Below are positions 1 to 12,000 of a stretch of DNA of 64,000 bases, piece by piece (the stretch's first letter is position 1; every line of letters begins with the position of its first letter). The position numbers were made by a program, and so were the translations under genes. The DNA is from Chaenocephalus aceratus (taxonomy: Eukaryota > Chordata > Actinopteri > Perciformes > Channichthyidae): NCBI GenBank assembly GCA_023974075.1, contig JAMFTG010000235.1, positions 1 through 64,000 of the forward strand. Reading direction: 5' to 3'. Under the pieces are notes generated by a model. That model saw only the letters and a program-made list of their open reading frames with translations. It was not told the origin of the DNA and did no database searches.

Positions 1-50
1 ACGAGCACAGCACCAGGAGACCGACTGGCCCTCCTGCTGCGGAGGAAGCT
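1..50 (+). CDS. kiaa0319: KIAA0319 linker exon (5' edge cut by window)
   Basis: The stretch reads EHSTRRPTGPPAAEEA in frame 3 and ends exactly at a good donor (GTGAGT at 51-56), leaving phase 0. This agrees with the phase of the next exon. The Pro/Thr/Glu-rich composition fits the extracellular linker between the N-terminal domain and the PKD repeats. The linker is poorly conserved, so the call rests on the donor, the phase and the position. Confidence 0.55.
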
Positions 51-3000
51 GTGAGTGGGTTATCGGGTTAATGATGTCCCTTCGCGCAGCCAATGAAATC
101 AAAGTATCACAAAGCTACTATAAAACTACTGTCCTTTGAGTCCGACTGAAAACATTTAGGTGACACAAAATGTATGCATCACAACAAGGTAAATATTGAA
201 ATCTGTGTATCCCTAGTGACACGTTCAGGTGGACGAGAGCTGAGCATAGAGACTGGCAGCAAAGGGAAACGGCTCGCGTGAAAAAAGGGTTGCAGGGAAA
301 TGCCTCGAATGGTCGGGCTGCTTATATCCTTCTGTGTTTCAGTCTGTGTTTCAGCGACAGACGGAAACACAAAGCAGCACTGGTTCAACGTCCCTGCCGC
401 TGTTACTGCTGCAGGAACCCACTCAGCACGACCATATAAGGACTTCCACTCCCACCACCGCCGCGCCTCATTGGCCGGTCAGCACACAGCCAGGTATACC
501 TACAGGGATGCTCTGTTTTACCACCGGCTGTGCATTTATGATATTTTGTTTGTTATTATTTTGGCTCTCACCAAGAGTTCTTTAAACAAATAAAACACAT
601 ACGATACGATAATACTTTAACGGTCAGATCAAGTCTGAAATGTAACTTGTAACAACAAACATTGAACCACCAGAACTGTTCGGATTCAGAATTAAACAAA
701 CAAAATGTAAGGATGATATTAGTTGTGTTTTCTTGATGCTCCACAGACATGCTGAAGGTGCTGCAGTCAGCCAGACCTCCACCCACCGCCATCACATCCA
801 CGGAAAGACCTGTGGCCCCTGACCCTGTGACCCCTGACCCTGTGACCCCTGACCCTGTGACCCCTGACCCCAGCACCACATCGACCCCCGGCACCACATC
901 GACCCCCGGCACCCCCAGTGCTACAACCACTGCAACCACTGAGTCTGGTACATTTATACATACAGCAGGGAAACACTTCAATTAATTAATTAACTTAATA
1001 TTATTATTTATAATACTTTTATTTATTTAATATATCTTTTTAATAATTATTATTTTCATTGTTATTTTTACTTTTATAATTTGGTTTGTTTATAGGAATT
1101 TTTTACAGAATTATTATTTATGTATTTTAATACTTTTTCATTATTATGATGATTATCATTATTATTTAGAGCTTTCCTCCCCCTCCCTTTGTTCAGGGTC
1201 AGAGGTCGGCGGGTCAAAACCGTGGCCCGCTGGCCGTCGTGGGTCCTGACAGGAAGCTGTTCCTCCCTGTGAGCAGCTTGTTGCTCAACGGCAGCGGCAG
1301 CACCGACGACCGCGGGATCGTCAGCTACCACTGGCACGTTGTGAGGTAGGACCATGAACTGCATTTGTTATTATTTTAGATTTTATTCAACTATGGCCCA
1401 CTACTAAAGGTCATCAAGCCCAACGTTAGCCACCTTTAGCTTAGCGGTGGTGACGTGAAGTCATGTGACCGTGCTGTAGTTCCTTTATAGCCCAACGTTA
1501 GCCACCTTTAGCTTAGCGGTGGTGACGTGAAGTCATGTGACCGTGCTGTAGTTCCTTTATAGCTCAACGTTAGCCACCATTAGCTTAGCGGTGGTGACGT
1601 GAAGTCATGTGACCGTGCTGTAGTTCCTTTATAGACCAACGTTAGCCACCTTTAGCTTAGCGGTGGTGACGTGAAGTCATGTGACCGTGCTGTAGTTCCT
1701 TTATAGCCCAACATTAGCCACCTTTAGCTTAGCGGTGGTGACGTGAAGTCATGTGACCGTGCTGTAGTTCCTTTATAGCCCAACATTAGCCACCTTTAGC
1801 TTAGCGGTGGTGACGTGAAGTCATGTGACCGTGCTGTAGTTCCTTTATAGCCCAACATTAGCCACCTTTAGCTTAGCGGTGGTGACGTGAAGTCATGTGA
1901 CCGTGCTGTAGTTCCTTTATAGCCCAACATTAGCCTCCTTTAGCTTAGCGGTGGTGACGTGAAGTCATGTGACCGTGCTGTAGTTCCTTTATAAACCAAC
2001 GTTAGCCACCTTTAGCTTAGCGGTGGTGACGTGAAGTCATGTGACCGTGCTGTAGTTCCTTTATAGCCCAACATTAGCCACCTTTAGCTTAGCGGTGGTG
2101 ACGTGAAGTCATGTGACCGTGCTGTAGTTCCTTTATAAACCAACGTTAGCCACCTTTAGCTTAGCGGTGGTGACGTGAAGTCATGTGACCGTGCTGTAGT
2201 TCCTTTATAGCCCAACATTAGCCACCTTTAGCTTAGCGGTGGTGACGTGAAGTCATGTGACCGTGCTGTAGTTCCTTTATAGCCCAACATTAGCCTCCTT
2301 TAGCTTAGCGGTGGTGACGTGAAGTCATGTGACCGTGCTGTAGTTCCTTTATAAACCAACGTTAGCCACCTTTAGCTTAGCGGTGGTGACGTGAAGTCAT
2401 GTGACCGTGCTGTAGTTCCTTTATAGCCCAACATTAGCCACCTTTAGCTTAGCGGTGGTGACGTGAAGTCATGTGACCGTGCTGTAGTTCCTTTATAAAC
2501 CAACGTTAGCCACCTTTAGCTTAGCGGTGGTGACGTGAAGTCATGTGACCGTGCTGTAGTTCCTTTATAGCCCAACATTAGCCACCTTTAGCTTAGCGGT
2601 GGTGACGTGAAGTCATGTGACCGTGCTGTAGTTCCTTTATAGCCCAACATTAGCCGCCTTTAGCTTAGCGGTGGTGACGGGAAGATTCTGCTGTAAACTG
2701 CACAAAGCGTCAGCAGCTGGAGAAAGTACTTAGAGTTAAAGTAAGATTAATGACTTTTGTCAGGTTTTCACTCGGCTGTGTTTTCCCCATCATGTTTTTC
2801 CAGCGGCCCCCCAGGGTCAAAGGTCGAGGGTGCAGACCAGGCCGTAGCCACGGTGACAGGACTTCGGGCAGGACGCTACAACTTCACGCTGACGGTGTCC
2901 GACCAGCAGGGGGCGACGGACAGCGCTTCACTCACCCTCAGAGTCCAGGGAGGTGAGAGGAGTCACTTTCTTAAAATAAATATATGATATATTGTTTCAT

Positions 3001-6000
3001 TATCATTTATCAGAGTTGATACCAAAAAGCAAAAATCATCAGTCTTTTGTTTTTCATCAACAACACATCGTCTTGTAGTTTGGTAAACGTTTCAAAGATG
3101 CCCTATTCTGCCTCCCTGTAGTGTGTTTTAGTGCATGTAAAGGGTCTGCAAAGGCTAAAATCCCTGTGTTCCCTTCAGAGGGACTTTCTCTCCCACACGC
3201 TTTAAAGAGGACTCTTTAAAGGAGAGACACTACATACTGATATACACCTGAACATCAGCAGGAGAGGACTCTTTAAAGTAGAGACACTACATACTGATAT
3301 ACACCTGAACATCAGCAGGAGAGGACTCTTTAAAGTAGAGACTCTACATACTGATATACACCTGAACATCAGCAGGAGAGGACTCTTTAAAGTAGAGACA
3401 CTACATACTGATATACACCTGAACATCAGCAGGAGAGGACTCTTTAAAGTAGAGACACTACATACTGATATACACCTGAACATCAGCAGGAGAGGACTCT
3501 TTAAAGTAGAGACACTACATACTGATATACACCTGAACATCAGCGGGAGAGGACTCTTTAAAGTAGAGACACTACATCCTGATATACACCTGAACATCAG
3601 CAGGAGAGGACTCTTTAAAGTAGAGACACTACATACTGATATACACCTGAACATCAGCAGGAGAGGACTCTTTAAAGTAGAGACACTACACACTGATATA
3701 CACCTGAACATCAGCAGGAGAGGACTCTTTAAAGTAGAGACACACTATTACGTTCTATAGTGTGTGTCTAAAGCGTTCACACGCCCCCCTGTGATGAATG
3801 CTCCAAGCTGTTCGTGTCTCCCCGCTGCAGCCAGGACTTCTCCTCCGGTGGTGCACGCCAGCGGCAGCCACTCCCTGACGCTGCCCAACAACTCTCTGGT
3901 TCTGCGGGGCTCGGTGAGCGACGCGGACCCCAGCGAGGTGCACTTCCTGTGGGTCAGAGACAGCCAGAGCCCGGCAGCCGGGGTCAGTGGATACATCAGA
4001 TCAACAAGAACTAACTTTTTAATAACATTTTGATCGTATTTCATGTTTTCTTTTTGTAGCAATGTATACTGTATTTTTTAATAACATACTTTACTTCTTT
4101 GACATTTTTTCTATATTTTATTCATTACTTTTGAATTACAATTTTACAAGAAACTAATATATTTGTCTATATATCTTTTTACTTTAAAAAACCTTTTTAA
4201 ATCAAATTAGATTTTAAGTTTTTTAACATACTATACTATTACTTCTATGTGACGCACTATACAGATGTCTTTAACGACATACTATAGAAAGTTTTTTCAT
4301 ACATTTCTATACTTTTCACCCTCTGTCTGAAACCAGAGCCCAGTCTATCACGTGTTTGAGCGCTAGCCAATAGGAGCGAGTGTTACATAGTGATGTCTCC
4401 ATGTTCCGGAAGTAAACAAAGGATTCCAATGTAGGCGTTTCAGGCAGAAGGGTGGGGAGGAGAAACTCCCTCTGAAGGGAACACAGGACTTTTAGCCTTT
4501 GCAGACCATTGACATGCACTAAAAAAGACACAATGTGAACTGAAATCTCTTTTTACTTTTTATTTACATTGGATTGCATCAATGATGTCAGGATTGCTTT
4601 GTATTCAGGACCAATAAGCGAGCTCCCTGTGTGAATGCAGGATGTTCTGTACGGCTCGGAGACGCAGGCCTCCCTGTACCTGGCCAACCTGGTGGAGGGA
4701 ACCTACCTGTTCCAGCTGAGAGTCAGCGACGCTCAGGGCCGCTCCGGCAGCGCCACCGCCACCGTGGAGGTCCGCCCAGGTGGGTCCTGGTTATCAGTGG
4801 GGTGAAGTAACGTGTAACGTGCCTGTCTCTGTGGTCCTGCTGACTCTCCCCTCACTTCTTCCCTGATGGCTCCCACAGGATCACTGACATCCTCCTGCAG
4901 TCATCTTATTATTATAGACCAGGGGGGTCAAACTCAATTTCTTCGCGGGCCACATCAGCATTATGGTTGCACTCAAAGGGCCGGTTGTGACTTTAAGACT
5001 ATATCAAAATACATATATAACTATATCATATATATAAAATAATATATTATATTACATTATTGCCTCTGCATTGGATTATTATCGGATAGGGTAATAACTT
5101 CATAATTAACTACGTCTGAAAGCAGAAGTCTAGGGCAAATCATTGCAAGTCTCTTCAGTGAGAATGTCACAACATGATTTAAAAAAAAATCTAATTCTGA
5201 GAAAAAAATAATATTTTGAAGAAAATAAGTGAAATTCTGAGAAAAAAACTTGTTCTGAGAAAAAAGTCACATTTTGAGATGCATTGTGGGATATGTAGTT
5301 TATGGGCAACGAGCTTTTGTAAATCGGCATGTAACCGTATAATAAACATATTATATTCTTTGCAATCTCTTGAGGGGCCGCATGAAATGAAGTCGCGGGC
5401 CGGATTTGGCCCCCGGGCCTTGAGTTTGACACCCCTGATATAGACCCATGCATTTTCAAACATTTGGTCTCCCTATGTTGTAAATGTATTATCTTTTCAA
5501 TGTACACACGGCATCTATTGCAGTCCGTCCTGGGAGAGGGACCCTCCTCTGTTGCCCTCAGAGGTTTCTTCCATTTCTCCCCATTCACTGTGGGGTTTCT
5601 TTGGAAGTGTGTCCTTGTCCGATGTGAGGGTCTAAGGACAGAGGGTCTGAGGACAGAGGGTCTGAGGACAGAGGGTCTGAGGACAGAGGGTCTAAGGACA
5701 GAGGGTCTGAGGACAGAGGGTCTAAGGACAGAGGGTCTGAGGACAGAGGGTCTGAGGACAGAGGGTCTAAGGACAGAGGGTCTAAGGACACAGGGGGTCG
5801 TATTTATATTCTGTACAAACTGTGAAGTCCACTCAGACAAAAGTAACATTAGTGATATTGGGCTATATAAATACACATTGATTGATTGAAGTACTGTACT
5901 TAGGTACAATGTTGAGGTACTTGTATTGTACTAGAGTATTTTACATTTGATGGTACTTTGACTCCACCACAATTCAGAGGTCAATGGTGTACTAAAGCAG

Positions 6001-9000
6001 TGGTTCTCAAATGGGGGTACGCGGACCCCTAGGGGTACGTTGGAGTACTGCAGGGGGTGCGTGAGATTTATTTTATGTTAATGAAAGTAAAAAAACACAA
6101 GTAATGCATTTAAACAAACTGCTGATAGTAGATGAACTACTTTATTCAAAGTTTACAGAAACTCTGGATAATAAAATGGGAAAGTAAACGGGGTGCTCTG
6201 TTTCCCTCTCCCTCTCCTGCAGCCCGTCAGGCTCGTGCAGCTCGCTGAACCTGTAATGAGTGACCCGACAGTAAAGAATACATATATATAACTAGTGTAG
6301 CTAGTTCCAGAATAGATGAACTAGCTGAGTGTGTTAGGTCTAACTCTTGGTGTGTGTTGCTCAGCGGTGCGTCACAGCGGGGGGGCTGTGATCCTGCAGA
6401 GCTGCGTGTTCTCCGTCAGCAGCAGCTGATCTGATCTCTCGCGTCCGGTTCGACTTCACTCGCGTTAATATCCAAATCTATCAGGTCTAGCTGGTTCTAG
6501 CTAATGATATGACTGCCTGCTTATCAAAGGACCTAAACAATAAGCGTTGCTTGGCAACGGCTTGTGGCCGCAAAGTACAGCGCAGCATTATGCATAATAT
6601 ATGAGGGGTCAAAATCCCATGCTCATAAAATGCTCATATATTTTTCTCTCTTCATTTCCAACGCTCCAAAATATATATACCAATTTTAGGAAAAGTAAGG
6701 AAGTTTGAGCAGTGTGGGTTTTATATGAACAGAGTACACATATTTCAAAACGCTAAGTGTAATAGCTGCAGCTGCCTCGCTGTCAGAATGACAAAGCTCC
6801 TCAGAGAAGCTCGAGCCCATGTTTCACACTAAGTACAACTTATTAAAAAGATCAGTTCAAAGCAGCTCACGTCGTCTCAGTGTGATCGCATGATGTTACA
6901 ATGGGTTGGCCGTGGATTTAGTGATGGATTGTAAACATTTGAAATGTAGCATTTAAGTGTTTCTCAGTTGCTGTTGTTGTTTTAATAAATCAGACACTGA
7001 CGGTGCAGCGCTGTGCTGTACCTCTTTATAGGCATGTTGTCCCTAACACATTGTGTCTGCGCTGATCAGGGGGGACATGGCTGAATGTTTTTCAAAGGGG
7101 GAACACTATTGAAAATGTTTTGAGAACCACTGCTCTACAGACCAGAACACACGTGAAGTCAGTTAAGATAAGTAGCTTAACAGCAACAGGGTACGAATGA
7201 AAAACGGGACAGCACAGATTCACACAGATTAAATACAATAACAAATTAAATGATATAGAGTTAAGTAACTTTAAAATAAGAAATGAATTAAAATGAACAG
7301 ATATACATATTTGGGTCATATACATATGGGATATATTTACGTGTATGTGCGCCGGTAAAAAGTTATTGTGGAAACAGTTACTTCCTGTTGAGGAGACCAG
7401 GGTTGCTGTAGCACTGAAGTTTGTCCCCGCTGTGTCTCCGTAGAGCCGGGCGGAGGGGAGGAGGTGGAGCTGGAGATGCAGGTAGCGGTTTCTCAGGTGA
7501 GCGTGGCTCAGAGGGACAAGCTGGTCCGACAGCTCGCCGCGCTGATCCACGTCCTGGACAGCGACATCCAGGTCCGAGCGCTGCTGGGACACTCGCACCT
7601 CAGGTACCAGTCTACTGAACCGCCATTTTACTGAACCGCCACTCTACTGAACCACCAGTCTACTGAACCACCACTATACTGAACCGCCACTTTACTGAAC
7701 CGCCAGTTTACTGAACCGCCACTTTACTGAACCACCACTTTACTGAACCACCAGTCTACTGAACCACCACTTTACTGAACCACCAGTTTACTGAACCGCC
7801 AGTTTACTGAACCACCAGTTTACTGAACCACCAGTCTACTGAACCGCCAGTCTACTGAACCACCAGTCTACTGAACCACCACTTTACTGAACCACCAGTT
7901 TACTGAACCGCCAGTTTACTGAACCACCAGTCTACTGAACCGCCAGTTTACTGAACCACCAGTCTACTGAACCACCAGTCTACTGAACCACCAGTCTACT
8001 GAACCACCAGTCTACTGAACCACCAGTCTACTGAACCGCCACTTTACTGAACCACCAGTTTACTGAACCACCAGTCTACTGAACCACCAGTCTACTGAAC
8101 CACCAGTTTACTGAACCACCAGTTTACTGAACCACCAGTTTACTGAACCACCACTATACTGAACCGCCAGTCTACTGAACCGCCACTTTACTGAACCACC
8201 AGTTTACTGAACCGCCAGTCTACTGAACCGCCACTTTACTGAACCACCACTATACTGAACCACCAGTCTACTGAACCGCCACTTTACTGAACCACCAGTT
8301 TACTGAACCGCCAGTCTACTGAACCGCCAGTCTACTGAACCACCAGTCTACTGAACCACCACTATACTGAACCGCCAGTCTACTGAACCGCCAGTCTTCT
8401 GAACCACCACTTTACTGAACCACCAGTTTACTGAACCGCCAGTCTACTGAACCACCAGTTTACTGAACCACCAGTCTACTGAACCACCAGTTTACTGAAC
8501 CACCAGTCTACTGAACCACCAGTCTACTGAACCACCAGTTTACTGAACCGCCAGTCTACTGAACCACCAGTCTACTGAACCGCCAGTCTACTGAACCGCC
8601 AGTCTACTGAACCACCAGTCTACTGAACCGCCAGTTTACTGAACCGCCAGTTTACTGAACCGCCAGTTTACTGAACCGCCAGTCTACTGAACCACCAGTC
8701 TACTGAACCGCCAGTCTACTGAACCACCAGTTTACTGAACCACCAGTCTACTGAACCGCCAGTCTACTGAACCACCAGTTTACTGAACCACCAGTTTACT
8801 GAACCGCCAGTCTACTGAACCACCAGTCTACTGAACCATCACTTTACTGAACCACCAGTCTACTGAACCACCAGTTTACTGAACCGCCAGTCTACTGAAC
8901 CACCAGTCTACTGAACCATCACTTTACTGAACCACCAGTCTGCTGAACCGCCAGTTTACTGAACCGCCAGTCTACTGAACCACCAGTCTACTGAACCATC

Positions 9001-12000
9001 ACTTTACTGAACCACCAGTCTACTGAACCACCAGTTTACTGAACCGCCAGTCTACTGAACCACCAGTCTACTGAACCGCCAGTCTACTGAATCACCAGTC
9101 TACTGAACCACCAGTCTACTGAACCACCAGTTTACTGAACCACCAGTTTACTGAACCACCACTTTACTGAACCACCACTTTACTGAACCACCAGTCTACT
9201 GAACCACCAGTCTACTGAACCACCAGTCTACTGAACCACCAGTCTTCTGAACCACCACTTTACTGAACCACCAGTCTACTGAACCACCAGTCTACTGAAC
9301 CACCAGTCTACTGAACCACCAGTCTACTAAACCGCCAGTCTACTGAACCGCCAGTCTACTGAACCGCCAGTCTACTGAACCGCCAGTCTACTGAACCGCC
9401 AGTCTACTGAACCGCCAGTCTACTGAACCGCCAGTCTACTGAACCGCCAGTCTACTGAACCGCCAGTCTACTGAACCGCCAGTTTACTGAACCGCCAGTC
9501 TACTGAACCACCAGTCTACTGAACCACCACTTTATTTAATACTCAAATAATAATAGATATTACACAGTACCTCAGAAGTACAGTGCTTGAGTAAATGTAC
9601 TTAGTTACTTTACTCCTCCTTTAAATCTGAACTGCTCCTTGCATCACAGCAGCTCCACGTGTAACATCAACCGACACACATCAAGACACAACTCATGACT
9701 TTAATCTGGGTTTTAGCAACAATAGACGTTACACAAGTACCTCAGAAGTACAGTGCGTGATGTATTGGTTCCCCCCCCCCCCCCCTGTGCAGCACGGTGT
9801 TGCGGCTCTCGGTTCGGGGCCCCCAGGGGCCGGTGTCTGGCTCCAGGCTGGTGTTTCTGCTGAGGAACCAGCTGCTGCGGGAGAAGAGCGACTACCTGCT
9901 GTTCAGAGCTCTGAGAGTCGACACCGTCTGTGAGTCAGCAAGAGAGCGTCCTGTTAAACACTTAACATCACTCGTCTGTTGAGTATTCACCACACACACT
10001 TATCTGTTCTGTTTGTCCTATATATGGGTCATTCCAGAATTTCATGTCCCCCATATAAAGAATCTAATGATCCATGCCCAAAATGCTAAAACATGCACTT
10101 GTTGTGTTGAACATACTTGTCTTGAGACAAAATGTCTATAAAGTTGTAGAAAAAATATTATTTAAATGATCGAATAGCTCTCGAACATCCCCTAAAATGG
10201 CATTTCTCTCTTGTCCCCGCTTCTTGGTGACCAACTTGTCAAACAAAACATTTAAAATAGGGATTTTATTTACTTTTTTTGGTATTATTCTATTGATATA
10301 TGTCTCTTGTAATGGTAAAATTAATTTGTTAAATCATAAACATATTTTAGATAACAGTAACTTTGCACAGAAGGTGTGTCCCTCAACATGCGTTCAACCC
10401 TGTTACCCAAACCTGTTTAGATTGGCACAGGAAGTGAACAAACTGTAAGTCAGATGACACACAGGAAGTGACATCAGCAAGCCATGTGCTCGTGCCATGG
10501 GTAGACCACAACTGAGTCCTCTCTTTTATTTTTCATATTTTTACAATCTTTTCAGTCTTAACAGAGTGTGGCACTCCGACCCACTCAGCCCTGTTACTGA
10601 TATTATCAGAATAAAGATATTCATTTCAAAGTTATCTTGCGTTAGATATCCAAGTGTGTCCTTGCCTTGAAAGTACATGCTACATCTAGCAATACTTCCT
10701 GAGGTTAGAGCTCAAAGTAGCATTGATTTCCAACCCGGTTACTATAATTAGAGTAGCAGGAAAATATACATGTGATGCCTCGCTGGGCAAATCACTTTTT
10801 TTGATGGTTTATTATCTGTTTTTTCCAAAATGCATAACAATTTTAAAATTAAATTTTTAAATTTTTAAATTTTTAAATAAAAGGTTCATTTTTCAAAAAA
10901 TCTAAATTGTTCTTCAATTCTGGAATGACCCACATATGATGCTCTGAGGAGCCTGGGACTTTTTTTTATTGCCATATCTACACTGTAGCTAATGTGCTAA
11001 TGACAATAAAGCCTTGAAACTTGAAACAGTGTTTCCGTGTTGGACCCTGAAGGCAGCATCCCCCTGGTCCAATGGGATTCCTCCATGTGATTTTGGATTA
11101 TGTCAGAAAATAATCAAACAAACGTTTATGATACTTACACGTGTAGTTCAGCAGGATAATCTCCACGTATTAACACCACTTTGTGATGTATAAGAAACTG
11201 CCTCTGGGGGAGCACGGGGACTTCAGCCTTAGCAACCCCCAGAGAACACACTGAGAGGGAACAGCACACCAAGCATGACTCACAGCTTCCTGCCTCTCTC
11301 TTTCCGCCGGTCAGTGTGCCTGCTCCGCTGCTCGGGCCACGGTCAGTGTGATCCCATCTCTAAGGACTGTGCCTGCGACCCGTTCTGGACCCAGAACCTG
11401 GTTCGTCGATACCTGGGCGACGGAGAGAGCAACTGTGGTAAATACACGCTCTAATTCTTCTGTTGAGCAGCTCACAGAGTCCTGCTGTGAACCCGGACAT
11501 GTTGAATACCCGTACGTTTTATGATAGAAATGTATACTAGCAGGGCCGGCCCTGACCAATTTGCCGCCCTAGGCAAGATTTTAGCTAGCGCCCCCCCCCC
11601 CCCCAAAATGCAGACACTCACTATGATTCGCACGTGCACGGTTGTGGCATGACCACCAACACAGAAAGATATTGACACAAGATGTGTGCAACTGTATTTA
11701 GTTTCCTATCCATGTGAACATGATTTAAGTGGGGGGGGGGGGACCTCACCTCCTCTAGGGGGGTCCGGGGGCATGCTCCCCTGGGAAGACTTTTTTTTTT
11801 TTAAATATTGAAGTTAAAAGCATCAATCTGGTGCACTTTGAGAGCAACATTAGTAGATCTATGGATACATCTCTCAACACCCAGATGAAACAGAACTGTA
11901 AGCAGATTTTATTTTTCTTTATGGATATTTTTAAATTCAAACCTATAATTGTACATTAAAACCATTATTTCAAAAAAATAACAATTTCACCTAAACCTCT

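Noticed and set aside
10197..10448. 83-codon frame with a hydrophobic segment and Cys residues
   Set aside because: It is entirely inside the MITE bounded by TGGGTCATTCCAGAATT repeats, lacks a family match and has no support from splice sites.
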